From Pseudarthrobacter siccitolerans (GTDB lineage: Bacteria; Actinomycetota; Actinomycetes; Actinomycetales; Micrococcaceae): a stretch of 64,000 nt of DNA. Positions 32,853 to 41,949 of this stretch are shown here, in pieces. The notes under the pieces were generated by a model. That model saw only the letters and a list, made by a program, of their open reading frames with translations. It was not told the origin of the DNA and searched no databases. The position numbers and the translations under genes were made by a program. The stretch spans positions 271,796 through 335,795 of the forward strand of contig NZ_CAQI01000059.1 of NCBI RefSeq assembly GCF_001046895.1, given 5' to 3'. The number at the start of each line of letters is the position of its first letter. Positions within the stretch are counted from its first letter, which is position 1.

Positions 32853-34538
32853 TCAGAGGCCCAGTTCCTCCAGCACGGGCAGCTTCTCCCGCACCCAAGC
32901 CCGCGCCTCGGTGGCGCTGGGGGCGGACAGCGCCAGCTTGGCCAGCTGCTGCGCCTCCTCCAGGGTCACTGTCTTGAGCACGGCTGCTACGGCAGCCAGG
33001 GAACGTGCCGTCATGGACAGCGTGCTCACGCCCAGGCCGGTCAGTACGACGGCGAGGGCCGGGTCCGCGGCCGCCTCGCCGCAGACGCCAACAGGTTTGT
33101 TGTTGCCCTCCGCGCGTGAGCCTTCCACCGTCAGGCCCACCAGGCGCAGGACGGCCGGCTGCCAGGGCGTGTTGAGGTTGGCGAGCGGGCCGAGCTGCCG
33201 GTCGGCGGCCATGGCGTACTGGGTGAGGTCGTTGGTGCCGAGGCTGGCAAAGCCTACTTCGCGCAGGATTGCTTCGGCCGTGAGGGCCGCGGAGGGAACC
33301 TCCACCATTACGCCCGGGGTATTGATCCCGGCGTCCGCGCACATGGAGGCAAAGCGGGCAGCCTCTTCCGCCGTTGAGATCATGGGGGCCATGACCCACA
33401 CCTCCGCTTCGGACTGGTTCGCTGCCAGCGCGATGGCTTCCAGCTGGCGGTCCAGGACGCCGGGGGTGGTGAAGTCGGTGCGGTAGCCACGGACGCCAAG
33501 GGCCGGGTTGGGCTCGGTGGAGTCGGTCAGGAAGGGCAGCGGCTTGTCGGCGCCCGCGTCCAGCGTACGCAGGACAACTTTCTTGCCGGGGAAGGCGTCA
33601 AAAACGCTCTTGTAGGCCGCGGCCTGCTCTTCGACAGAAGGCTCGGTGTCCCGTTCCAGGAAGCAGAATTCGGTGCGGAACAGTCCCACGCCCTGGGCGC
33701 CCAGCTTGGCGGCTGCCACGGCATCCTTGCCGCCGCCCACGTTGGCGAGCAGCGGCACCTGGTGCCCGTCCGCCGTCGTGCCTGTGCCGGTGAACTCGGA
33801 CAGCAGCGAAGCTGTGGCTGCCCAGGCCTCAGCGGCGGTCCGCAGGGCTTCGTCCGGCTCGGCCGTGACGGTACCGGCTGCGCCGTCCACAAAAACTTCG
33901 GTGCCGTCCGGAACTTCGTCCACGCCCACGGCGGCGACGACGGCGGGAAGGCCCAGCGAGCGGGCGATGATGGCGGTGTGGGACTGGGGGCCGCCGCCCG
34001 CGGTCACAAGTGCCAGGACTTGGTTGGGATCCAGGGTGGCGGTGTCGGCCGGGGCGAGGTCGTCGGCCACCAGGATGAAGGGCGTACTCGAGGCGGGGAT
34101 ACCCGGCGCGGGCACGCCGCGCAGCTCGGCGACGATCCGGGCGCGCACGTCCAGGACGTCGGTAGCGCGTTCGGCCATGTAGCCGCCCAGGTTGTGGAGC
34201 ATTTCCGAGACGGAGGAACCGGACTCCCAGATGGCGCGCTCGCCGGAGGTGCCGCGGGCAATGAGCTTGGAAGCGCCCTTGATCAGCATGGTGTCCTTGG
34301 CCATCAGTGCCGTAGCCTCGAGGACTGCCTTGCCGTCGCCGGTGGCATGGGCTGCACGCGCCTTAAGTTCGTCGTGCACGGCCTGGGCGGCTGCCTTCAG
34401 GGCTGTGGTGGCTTCCTCTGCGGTGGTGTCCGGTGCCAGCTGCTGGCCGGCCGGAGGCTCACTGATGGGTTTGGGCATCTGCCGGACGGTGCCGATAACG
34501 CGGCCTGGACTGACGCCTACTCCTGGGAAGTTCTGCAC
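32853..34538 (-). CDS. ptsI: PTS enzyme I (phosphoenolpyruvate-protein phosphotransferase)
   Basis: A 561-residue general PTS enzyme that autophosphorylates from phosphoenolpyruvate and passes phosphate to HPr. The phospho-His is His187 in GGGPQSHTAIIARSLGLPAV; the C-terminal PEP-binding barrel has LGTNDLTQYAMAADR and the active-site Cys in GVCGEAAADP. It is divergent from a TetR-type gene and close to the mannitol PTS, which it must serve, but no HPr gene lies in the window. A promoter is visible 108 nt upstream (see next entry). Confidence 0.96.
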   Translation of the reverse strand: MQNFPGVGVSPGRVIGTVRQMPKPISEPPAGQQLAPDTTAEEATTALKAAAQAVHDELKARAAHATGDGKAVLEATALMAKDTMLIKGASKLIARGTSGERAIWESGSSVSEMLHNLGGYMAERATDVLDVRARIVAELRGVPAPGIPASSTPFILVADDLAPADTATLDPNQVLALVTAGGGPQSHTAIIARSLGLPAVVAAVGVDEVPDGTEVFVDGAAGTVTAEPDEALRTAAEAWAATASLLSEFTGTGTTADGHQVPLLANVGGGKDAVAAAKLGAQGVGLFRTEFCFLERDTEPSVEEQAAAYKSVFDAFPGKKVVLRTLDAGADKPLPFLTDSTEPNPALGVRGYRTDFTTPGVLDRQLEAIALAANQSEAEVWVMAPMISTAEEAARFASMCADAGINTPGVMVEVPSAALTAEAILREVGFASLGTNDLTQYAMAADRQLGPLANLNTPWQPAVLRLVGLTVEGSRAEGNNKPVGVCGEAAADPALAVVLTGLGVSTLSMTARSLAAVAAVLKTVTLEEAQQLAKLALSAPSATEARAWVREKLPVLEELGL

Positions 34539-34646
34539 TGAAGGTCCTCATTCTCTGCCGGTTGCCAGGCCCGCCGGTATGTCCGGCGCCATGCCGGTCC
34601 GCCGGCGCACTGCTACGTCCGCCAGGCGTGAAACGTGCCTGAAAAA

Positions 34647-34681
34647 ATTGTATGTGATTCAGTTCATATAGCAATGCTATA
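34647..34681. promoter_or_regulatory. Divergent promoter/operator between ptsI and the TetR-type gene
   Basis: TATAGC (34667-34672) and GCTATA (34676-34681) form a 15-bp palindrome with an AAT centre. For ptsI the minus strand shows -35 TTGCTA (34674-34669) and -10 TACAAT (34652-34647), 16 nt apart, so the palindrome overlaps the -35. For the regulator gene the palindrome lies 19-33 bp upstream of the predicted start of a leaderless mRNA. One site could therefore control both genes. Confidence 0.6.
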
Positions 34682-34699
34682 GGTGCTAGGGTAGCGGTT

Positions 34700-35428
34700 A
34701 TGAGTTTGGATGGCCAGCTTCCCCCCAAAATGCGACTGCTCCGTGCAGCGGCGGAACTGTTGGCAAAATCCGCGGGAGCTCCCGTTTCCACCCGCCAGAT
34801 CACGCAACTGGCGGGGGTAAGCGCTCCCACGCTCTACCACCACTTCGGTGACAAGGAAGGTTTGTTCGACGCCGTCGTCGCCGCAGGGTTTGAAGAATAT
34901 GTAGCGGGCGAAAGGGATTTCGCCCCCTCCGGACAGCCGCTCGAGGATATCCGGAGAATGTGGGACAACCATGTGCAGTTCGGGCTCAACCAGCCGGAGC
35001 TGTACCTGGTGATGTTCGGCAATATCCGCCCGGAAAGCCGCCCGGCCATCGTTGCCGATGCCGAGGCGCTGATGGAGGAGATGCTGAACAAGGCAGCGGC
35101 GGCGGGCCAGCTGAACGTCCAGCCCAGGGAAGCAGCCAGGTCTATCCTGGCCGCCAATGTGGGTGTGACGCTGATGCTGATTGCGGAGCCCGCCTCTGAA
35201 CGGAACCTCGAATTGTCCACCATGACCCGGGACGCCATGATTTTCGCGGTGTCAGCCGAGCCCGCCAGCGGCGCGGTTCCCGGAGATACCGGAAAGTCCT
35301 CGGTGGTGGTGGCCGCGATCGCCCTGAATGCCGCACTTCAGGCCTCGCACTCAGACCAGCTCTCCAGCTCGGAACTCAAACTCTTCCTCGAATGGCTTCA
35401 CCGCATCTCCACCAGCCCGGCGGGCTAG
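34700..35428 (+). CDS. TetR family transcriptional regulator, PTS-associated
   Basis: A 242-residue regulator with an N-terminal TetR domain (helix-turn-helix ITQLAGVSAPTLYHHFGDKEGLF, residues about 34-56) and an unusually long C-terminal region. TAGGGT ends 7 nt before the ATG, so it is probably leaderless. It lies between divergent ptsI and the downstream mannitol genes on its own strand (83-bp gap), so regulation of mannitol uptake and EI is the likely role. No ligand is evident. Confidence 0.85.
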   Translation: MSLDGQLPPKMRLLRAAAELLAKSAGAPVSTRQITQLAGVSAPTLYHHFGDKEGLFDAVVAAGFEEYVAGERDFAPSGQPLEDIRRMWDNHVQFGLNQPELYLVMFGNIRPESRPAIVADAEALMEEMLNKAAAAGQLNVQPREAARSILAANVGVTLMLIAEPASERNLELSTMTRDAMIFAVSAEPASGAVPGDTGKSSVVVAAIALNAALQASHSDQLSSSELKLFLEWLHRISTSPAG

Positions 35429-35511
35429 TAAACGCCAGTACGTCCAGCAGTACGTCGTCGAAAATATCGGACCATCCTGCGCAGCCGCAGGAATGACGGT
35501 TAGGAAATCAC

Positions 35512-37587
35512 ATGGCAACAGAGACAGTTGCAAAACCCCGCACCAGCGCGCGCGTGCACGTCCAAAAGTTCGGGACCTTCCTGTCCGGAATGATCATGCC
35601 CAACATCGGCGCCTTTATTGCCTGGGGCCTGATTACCGCCCTCTTCATCGAAAAGGGCTGGCTGCCTGTTCCCCAGCTGGGCGGTTTCGGCGAGACGAAC
35701 GGTGTGCCGAACACCGGCCTCGTGGGGCCGATGATCACCTACCTGCTGCCGCTGCTGATCGGCTACACCGGCGGCAAGATGGTCTACGACGTCCGCGGCG
35801 GCGTCGTCGGCGCTATCGGCACCATGGGCGTGATCGTCGGCGCGGGTATTCCGATGTTCATCGGTGCCATGATCATGGGCCCCCTGGGCGGCTGGACCAT
35901 GAAGAAGATCGACTCGCTCTGGGACGGCAAGATCCGCCCCGGCTTCGAGATGCTGGTCAACAACTTTTCCGCAGGCATCTGGGGTGCGCTGCTGGCAATG
36001 TTGGGCTTCTTTGCCATCGCACCCGTGGTTTCGGCCTTCAGCACCGGCGCCGGCAACGTGGTCCAGTTCCTGGTCAACAACGGCCTGCTGCCGCTGACCA
36101 GCATCTTCATTGAGCCGGCCAAGGTCCTCTTCCTGAACAACGCCATCAACCACGGCGTGCTCACCCCGCTGGGCATCCAGCAGTCCCTCGACCAGGGCAA
36201 ATCCATCCTGTTCCTGCTCGAAGCCAACCCCGGCCCCGGACTCGGGCTTCTGCTCGCCTACATGTTCTTCGGGAAAGGGGCAGCCAAGGCCTCCGCACCC
36301 GGTGCGGCCATCATCCACTTCCTGGGCGGCATCCACGAGATCTACTTCCCGTATGTCCTGATGCGCCCGCTGCTCATCCTGGCCACCATCGCCGGCGGCA
36401 TGACCGGGATCGCCACCCTGGCCATCACCAACTCCGGCCTGGTGGCGCCAGCAGCCCCGGGCTCCATCTTCGCGGTGCTGGCGCAGACCTCCAGGGACAG
36501 CTACCTCGGCGTGATCCTGGCGGTCCTGCTCGCAACTGCCGTCTCGTTCCTGGTGGCCTCGGTCATCATGAAGACCACCAAGCACAGCGATGAGGTGGAC
36601 CTGAACGACGCCACCTCCCGCATGGAGCAGATGAAGGGCAAAAAGAGCTCTGTGGCTTCCACCCTCACCGGTGCCGGCGCAGCTGCCGGAGCAGGCGGAG
36701 TGGGCGTCCTCGCCGGCCCGGTACGCAACATCGTGTTCGCGTGTGACGCCGGCATGGGCTCCAGTGCCATGGGCGCCTCCGTACTGCGGAACAAGATCAA
36801 GGCTGCCGGGTTCCCGGACGTCAAGGTCACTAATGCCTCCATCGCCAACCTCAACGACACCTACGATGTTGTGGTCACCCACCAGGACCTCACCGAACGT
36901 GCCAAGCCGGCCACGTCCAGTGCCGTGCACTATTCAGTGGACAACTTCATGAACAGCCCCCGGTACGACGAAATCGTGGAGCTGGTCCGGGAAAGCAACA
37001 CCGAGGGCAGCGCCGCAACGGAGGGCCCGGACGCCGGTGCGGGAACGCCCGGCGGAGCCTCCGCCACGGGGCCGGCAACGGCTGCCGCGGCCGGAACAGC
37101 AGCCGCGGGTACCGCCGTCGGAAGCTCTGAATCCGACGCCCCACGGGCGGGCACGGGCGAGATCCTGGCGCGCGAGAGCGTGGTGCTCAATGGTTCGGCC
37201 ACCACCCGTGACGCTGCCATCGACGAAGCCGGCCGGCTCCTGCTCGCCCGCGGCGCCGTGGACGAGGACTACGTCCGGGCTATGCATGAGCGCGAGCAGT
37301 CCGTGTCCACCTACATGGGCAGCTTCCTGGCCATCCCGCACGGAACCAACGCGGCCAAGGACCATATCCGCAAGTCCGCGGTGTCCGTGATCCGGTACCC
37401 GGAAGGCATTGACTGGAACGGCAAGCAGGTCAAGTTCGTGGTGGGCGTTGCCGGCATCAACAACGAGCACCTGCACATCCTGTCCTCGATCGCGAAGGTC
37501 TTCACCAACAAGGAACAGGTGGCCCGGCTGGAGGCGGCAACGTCCGAGGACGAGATCCTGGAACTCTTCGGAAAGGTCAACGCATAG
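35512..37587 (+). CDS. mtlA: Mannitol PTS permease EIICBA
   Basis: A 691-residue membrane protein that imports mannitol and phosphorylates it to mannitol 1-phosphate. Order: EIIC channel (residues about 15-345, many helices, with GGIHEIYFPYVLM), EIIB with phospho-Cys411 in FACDAGMGSSAMG, an Ala/Gly/Thr linker (about 505-545), and EIIA with phospho-His610 in AIPHGTN. A small CCTGCG/CGCAGG hairpin (35476-35491) and two CAGTACGTC copies (35436, 35448) precede it. Its stop overlaps the mtlD start by one base. Confidence 0.97.
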   Translation: MATETVAKPRTSARVHVQKFGTFLSGMIMPNIGAFIAWGLITALFIEKGWLPVPQLGGFGETNGVPNTGLVGPMITYLLPLLIGYTGGKMVYDVRGGVVGAIGTMGVIVGAGIPMFIGAMIMGPLGGWTMKKIDSLWDGKIRPGFEMLVNNFSAGIWGALLAMLGFFAIAPVVSAFSTGAGNVVQFLVNNGLLPLTSIFIEPAKVLFLNNAINHGVLTPLGIQQSLDQGKSILFLLEANPGPGLGLLLAYMFFGKGAAKASAPGAAIIHFLGGIHEIYFPYVLMRPLLILATIAGGMTGIATLAITNSGLVAPAAPGSIFAVLAQTSRDSYLGVILAVLLATAVSFLVASVIMKTTKHSDEVDLNDATSRMEQMKGKKSSVASTLTGAGAAAGAGGVGVLAGPVRNIVFACDAGMGSSAMGASVLRNKIKAAGFPDVKVTNASIANLNDTYDVVVTHQDLTERAKPATSSAVHYSVDNFMNSPRYDEIVELVRESNTEGSAATEGPDAGAGTPGGASATGPATAAAAGTAAAGTAVGSSESDAPRAGTGEILARESVVLNGSATTRDAAIDEAGRLLLARGAVDEDYVRAMHEREQSVSTYMGSFLAIPHGTNAAKDHIRKSAVSVIRYPEGIDWNGKQVKFVVGVAGINNEHLHILSSIAKVFTNKEQVARLEAATSEDEILELFGKVNA

Positions 37588-38750
37588 TGAAGGCAGTACA
37601 TTTCGGTGCCGGAAACATCGGGCGCGGTTTCGTAGGCCTGCTCCTGCACGACGCAGGCTACGAGGTGGTGTTCGCCGACGTCGCCGAGGAACTCATCAAC
37701 CAGCTCTCGGCTGCGGACAGCTACGCGGTGCACGAGGTGGGCGAAAACCCGGCCGTGCGCACGGTGGACAACTTCCGGGCGCTGAACTCCACCACCCAGG
37801 AGGCCCAGCTGGTGGAGGAGATCGCGACGGCGGACATCGTCACCACAGCGGTGGGCCCGCACATCCTCAGGTTCGTGGCGCCGGTGATCGCCAAGGGCAT
37901 CGTCGCCAGGGCACCCGGCCTGGCACCGCTGCAGGTCATGGCCTGCGAGAACGCGATCAATGCCACGGACATCCTCGCCAAGGAGGTGGCCTCCCAGCCG
38001 GGGGCCGCCGCCGGGGCACTGGACGGCAAAGCGGTGTTCGCCAACACGGCAGTGGACCGGATCGTGCCCAACCAGGAAGCCGGCCAGGGCCTGGACGTTA
38101 CGGTGGAAACCTTTTACGAGTGGGTTATCGACAGGACGGCCTTCGGCGATTCGGCCCCCGTGATCCCCGGCGCCACCTTTGTGGACGAGCTTTCGCCCTA
38201 CATTGAGCGGAAGCTGTTTACGGTGAACACCGGCCACGCGTCGGCCGCCTACCTGGGGTTCGAGGCGGGCCTGGAGAAGATCTCCGACGCCATGGCGGAC
38301 CAGGATGTTGCCGAGGACGTCCGGGCAGTGCTGGAGGAGACCAAGCAGCTCCTGGTCAGCAAGCACGGCTTCAGCAATGACGAGCAGGAGGCCTATGTCC
38401 AGAAGATCCTGGTCCGGTTCTCCAACCCGTACCTGCCGGACACCGTGACCCGCGTGGGCCGTGCGCCGCTGCGGAAGCTGAGCCGGCACGAGCGGTTCAT
38501 CGGCCCGGCTGCCGAACTCGCCGAACGCGGAGTGGTGCCGGAGGCGCTGCTCGGCGCCATCGCCGCTGCCCTGCGCTTCAACGACCCCGCCGACGCCGAG
38601 GCAACCGAGCTGGCTGGCATCCTGGCAGCCAGCAGCCCCGCTGACGCGACGGAGAAAATCACGGGCCTGGAGCAGGAGCACCCGCTGTTCAACGCAGTCG
38701 CCACACTGGTGGAGGAACGCCAGGCGGAGGTGGCCCGCACCCCCGCCTGA
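37587..38750 (+). CDS. mtlD: Mannitol-1-phosphate 5-dehydrogenase
   Basis: A 387-residue NAD-dependent polyol dehydrogenase oxidising mannitol 1-phosphate to fructose 6-phosphate. The N-terminal VHFGAGNIGRGFVG dinucleotide fold, the CENAINATD segment and the KLFTVNTGHASAAYLG active-site region (catalytic Lys) are typical. It uses a GTG start overlapping the mtlA stop, so the two are coupled. A strong terminator follows. Confidence 0.97.
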   Translation: MKAVHFGAGNIGRGFVGLLLHDAGYEVVFADVAEELINQLSAADSYAVHEVGENPAVRTVDNFRALNSTTQEAQLVEEIATADIVTTAVGPHILRFVAPVIAKGIVARAPGLAPLQVMACENAINATDILAKEVASQPGAAAGALDGKAVFANTAVDRIVPNQEAGQGLDVTVETFYEWVIDRTAFGDSAPVIPGATFVDELSPYIERKLFTVNTGHASAAYLGFEAGLEKISDAMADQDVAEDVRAVLEETKQLLVSKHGFSNDEQEAYVQKILVRFSNPYLPDTVTRVGRAPLRKLSRHERFIGPAAELAERGVVPEALLGAIAAALRFNDPADAEATELAGILAASSPADATEKITGLEQEHPLFNAVATLVEERQAEVARTPA

Positions 38751-38767
38751 CGAACCCTTCCGCAATG

Positions 38768-38802
38768 ACGACGCCGGCACTCCCCTTGAGTGCCGGCGTC
38801 GT
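38768..38802 (+). terminator. Terminator of the mtl operon
   Basis: ACGACGCCGGCACT (38768-38781) and AGTGCCGGCGTCGT (38789-38802) make a perfect 14-bp stem with a 7-nt loop, 17 nt after the mtlD stop, followed by TCTGTGTG. Confidence 0.8.
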
Positions 38803-38851
38803 TCTGTGTGATCTCTCCCACTTATGTAGGAATGCAGGCCCTTTCGTTTTG

Positions 38852-38871
38852 AAGTAAGCCTTCCCTTACTT
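38852..38871. promoter_or_regulatory. Iron box (DtxR/IdeR-like operator)
   Basis: AAGTAAG (38852-38858) and CTTACTT (38865-38871) form an inverted repeat with a CCTTCC centre, 59 bp before the iron-binding-protein GTG. Size and half-site agree with DtxR-family operators of actinobacteria. Iron-dependent repression of the downstream operon is expected. Confidence 0.65.
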
Positions 38872-38930
38872 ATAGGCTCTGGGCTATTAGGCAACGAAGT
38901 TGTGACGTATTAGCCGAGTGGAGAGAAACC

Positions 38931-39878
38931 GTGAAGAAGAAGCTTTCGAGCTACCTGGGGGCACTGGCTGCGGGAGCGGCGCTTTTGACCGCCACTGCAT
39001 GCGGAGGAAGCGCGACGGCCACACCGGCTGACGAAGCCACCACCATCACCGTGGAGCACGCCCAGGGCAGCACGGCGAACGTGCCGGTCAACCCGGAGAA
39101 GGTCTTCACCTTCGACCTGGGCGTCCTGGACACCCTCGATGCGCTCGGTGTGGAGCCCGCAGGTGTCCCGGAAGCCGCCTACCCTGAAGCCCTGGCCAAG
39201 TACTCGGATGCCAAGTACACCAAGATCGGTTCGCTGAAGGAGCCGGACTTCGAAGCCGTCAGCGCCGGCGACCCGGACCTCATCATCATTTCCGGCCGCA
39301 CCGCCGGCGCCTATGAGGAACTGAGCAAGATCGCCCCTACCATCGACCTGTCCGTTGATGCCGCCCAGCCGATGGAAAGCTTCAAGGCCCAGGCTGAAAA
39401 GCTTGGGACCATCTTCGACAAGTCGGCGGAAGTGGAAGAGCAGCTCGCGGCAGTCGATGCCACCGTCTCTGACACCAAGGCCAAGGCGGCCAGCGCCGGC
39501 AAGGGACTGATCGTCCTGACCTCCGGCGGCGAAGTGACCGCCTACGGCGCAGGTTCCCGCTTCGGGATCATCCACGACGTCCTGGGCGTACCCACCGCCG
39601 CCGACGTCAAGGTTGACGGCAGCCACGGCGAGGCCATCTCCTTCGAGTACATCAAGCAGGCCAACCCGGACCTCCTCTACGTCATCAACCGCGACACCGC
39701 CACGGGTGGGGATGCCTCGGCAGCCAACCCCATCCTGGACAACGAGCTGGTCAAGTCCACCAATGCCGCCAGGAACAACAAGGTCATCAACCTCGACCCC
39801 GCCGGGTGGTACGTCGTGGGCTACGGCCTGAACAACGTCAAAGCGATGGTGGACGCAGTCGCCGCCTCCGTGGCATAA
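38931..39878 (+). CDS. Iron-siderophore ABC transporter binding lipoprotein (FecB/YclQ type)
   Basis: A 315-residue cell-surface binding protein of the periplasmic-binding type 2 (FecB/FhuD) class: lipoprotein signal with lipobox ending TAC, then FTFDLGVLDTLDALGV, the EPDFEAVSAGDPDLIIISG hinge region and a C-terminal GYGLNNVKAM. Similar proteins bind catecholate siderophores such as petrobactin. It begins with a GTG preceded by GGAGAG and heads a four-gene operon under an iron box. Confidence 0.92.
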   Translation: MKKKLSSYLGALAAGAALLTATACGGSATATPADEATTITVEHAQGSTANVPVNPEKVFTFDLGVLDTLDALGVEPAGVPEAAYPEALAKYSDAKYTKIGSLKEPDFEAVSAGDPDLIIISGRTAGAYEELSKIAPTIDLSVDAAQPMESFKAQAEKLGTIFDKSAEVEEQLAAVDATVSDTKAKAASAGKGLIVLTSGGEVTAYGAGSRFGIIHDVLGVPTAADVKVDGSHGEAISFEYIKQANPDLLYVINRDTATGGDASAANPILDNELVKSTNAARNNKVINLDPAGWYVVGYGLNNVKAMVDAVAASVA

Positions 39879-39899
39879 CGCCCCGGGCTCCACACACCC

Positions 39900-40907
39900 A
39901 TGACCGCCACCGCCGTGCGCCCCCTCGCGCCGGCAACCCGCAGCCAGGCCCGCCACAGTGCAGGCCTGGCTGCGGCCGCAGTTGCCGTCCTTGCCCTCGC
40001 CGCCGCCAGCATGTTCGTTGGCGTCAGCGATGTCTCCCTTCCTGCCCTGCTGTCCGGCGACCCGGCTACGGCGGAGGTCTTCTGGATCTCCCGCGTCCCG
40101 CGCACGCTGGCTGTGCTGCTCGCCGGAATGGCCGTGGCCGTGGCCGGCCTGATCATGCAGCTGATGGCCCGGAACCGCTTCGTGGAGCCGTCCACCGTAG
40201 GTACCGTGGAGTCCGCCACCCTGGGAATCCTGGTGGTCACGGTCTTTGCCCCGCAGGCCCCCGTTCCCGCCAAGATGCTGGTGGCCAGCGTCTTCGCGCT
40301 GCTGGGAACCGCACTGTTCCTGGCCATCCTGCGCCGCCTCCCGGCCCGGAACACCCTGCTTATCCCGCTGGTGGGCATCATGCTGGGCGGGGTCATTGCG
40401 GCCGTCACCACCTTCTTTGCCTACCGCTACGACCTGCTCCAGACCCTGAGCAACTGGATGATCGGCGACTTCTCCGGCGTGCTGCGGGGCCGGTATGAAC
40501 TGCTCTGGATCGTCGCCGTCCTGATGCTGCTGGGCATGCTCGCCGCAGACCGTTTCACCGTGGCCGGAATGGGCCAGGACTTCACCACCAACCTTGGCTT
40601 GAACTACGGCCGGACCATGAGGCTGGGGCTGGTCATCGTCTCGCTGATCTCCGCCGTGGTGGTCACCACCGTGGGCGCCGTTCCCTTCCTGGGCCTGGTG
40701 GTTCCCAATATCGTGTCGCTCATATTTGGCGACAACCTCCGCCGCGCCGTCCCGTGGACCGCACTGTTCGGCGCCGCGTTCGTGCTGGTCTGCGACATCA
40801 TCGGCCGGACCATCCGCTACCCCTACGAGGTCCCCGTGGGCATGGTGATGTCCGTGCTGGGCGCCATCCTCTTCCTCGTCCTGATCCTGAGGAAGCGCAA
40901 TGCCTGA
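39900..40907 (+). CDS. Iron-siderophore ABC transporter permease (FecCD family)
   Basis: A 335-residue permease with about nine or ten transmembrane helices and FecCD landmarks (RVPRTLAVLLAGMAVAVAG, LSNWMIGDF, GAVPFLGLVVPNIV). It resembles the YclN/FatD subgroup. It pairs with the next gene to form the siderophore channel; the two reading frames overlap by 8 bases, which implies coupled translation. Confidence 0.93.
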   Translation: MTATAVRPLAPATRSQARHSAGLAAAAVAVLALAAASMFVGVSDVSLPALLSGDPATAEVFWISRVPRTLAVLLAGMAVAVAGLIMQLMARNRFVEPSTVGTVESATLGILVVTVFAPQAPVPAKMLVASVFALLGTALFLAILRRLPARNTLLIPLVGIMLGGVIAAVTTFFAYRYDLLQTLSNWMIGDFSGVLRGRYELLWIVAVLMLLGMLAADRFTVAGMGQDFTTNLGLNYGRTMRLGLVIVSLISAVVVTTVGAVPFLGLVVPNIVSLIFGDNLRRAVPWTALFGAAFVLVCDIIGRTIRYPYEVPVGMVMSVLGAILFLVLILRKRNA

Positions 40908-41949
40908 AAGCCCAACGCTTCAACCGCCGGTGAAAGGACCACTTGCCGCCCCGGCTCCGGGTACCGGAGGCGTACGCAGGCTCAAAGCCGCTGCCCGCAA
41001 CGCGTCCCCGCGCCTGGTGGCGGGCATCCTGCTCGCGGCGACGGCCGCCGTCGTCTGCTTCTTCCTGTTCTTCGAGCTCAAGGGCAACGTGGGCTACATC
41101 CTGCCGCGCCGTGCCATCAAGGCGGCCGCCATGCTGCTGGTGGCTGTGGCCGTGGGCGTCTCGACCCTCCTGTTCCAGACTGTCACCGCCAACCGGATCC
41201 TCACCCCGTCCATCATGGGCTTCGACTCGCTGTACATCCTGGTGCAGACGGTCATGACGTTCACCCTCGGCGCCGCCGCGGTGGTGGCCGCCCCGCCCAC
41301 GCTCCAGTTCGGCGCCGAGGTGCTGCTGATGGTGGCGTTCAGCGCCATGTTGTACCGCTGGATGTTCACCGGCGCGGTCCGCTCCCTGCACCTGCTCCTG
41401 CTGGTGGGCGTCATCCTGGGCAGCCTGTTCCGCGGTATGTCCTCGCTGCTGCAGCGGTTGATGGAACCCAGCGAGTTCATCATCCTGCAGGACCTGTTCT
41501 TCGCGAGCTTCAACAACGTGGACCCGGCCTTGCTCGGGGTCTCCGCGGTGATCATCGCCGCAGTCTGTGCCGTGGTGTGGCGGGCCCGGCACACACTGGA
41601 TGTCCTGGCGCTGGGCCGCGACGTCGCCATCAACGTGGGCGTGGACCACCGCAAAGTGGTGATGCGCGTGCTGCTGGGGTGTTCGCTGCTGGTGGCCGTG
41701 TCCACCGCACTGGTGGGACCCGTAACCTTCTTCGGGCTGCTGGTGGTGAGCCTGGGTTACCAGCTGTGCCGCGGCTTCAGCCATGGCTGGCTGCTGCCCA
41801 TCGTGGTGATGATCGGCGCCGTTGCCCTGGTGGGCGGCCAGCTGCTCCTGGAAAAGGTGTTCGGCTTCGGCACCGCCCTGAGCGTGGTCATCGAGTTCAC
41901 GGGCGGCATCCTGTTCCTCTACCTCCTCCTGAAAGGCTCGCTGAAATGA
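40900..41949 (+). CDS. Iron-siderophore ABC transporter permease, second subunit (FecCD family)
   Basis: A 349-residue FecCD-type permease of the YclO/FatC subgroup, with a hydrophilic N-terminal 40 residues, FQTVTANRILTPSIMGFDSLY and the conserved VGPVTFFGLLVVSLGYQLC. GAGGAAG precedes the ATG, which lies inside the end of the first permease gene. It overlaps the ATPase gene by four bases (ATGA). Confidence 0.93.
   Translation: MPESPTLQPPVKGPLAAPAPGTGGVRRLKAAARNASPRLVAGILLAATAAVVCFFLFFELKGNVGYILPRRAIKAAAMLLVAVAVGVSTLLFQTVTANRILTPSIMGFDSLYILVQTVMTFTLGAAAVVAAPPTLQFGAEVLLMVAFSAMLYRWMFTGAVRSLHLLLLVGVILGSLFRGMSSLLQRLMEPSEFIILQDLFFASFNNVDPALLGVSAVIIAAVCAVVWRARHTLDVLALGRDVAINVGVDHRKVVMRVLLGCSLLVAVSTALVGPVTFFGLLVVSLGYQLCRGFSHGWLLPIVVMIGAVALVGGQLLLEKVFGFGTALSVVIEFTGGILFLYLLLKGSLK

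Noticed and set aside
35500..36930. 476-codon minus-strand open frame
   Set aside because: Antisense to mtlA, whose EIIC, EIIB and EIIA motifs are intact; the frame has shadow-like composition.
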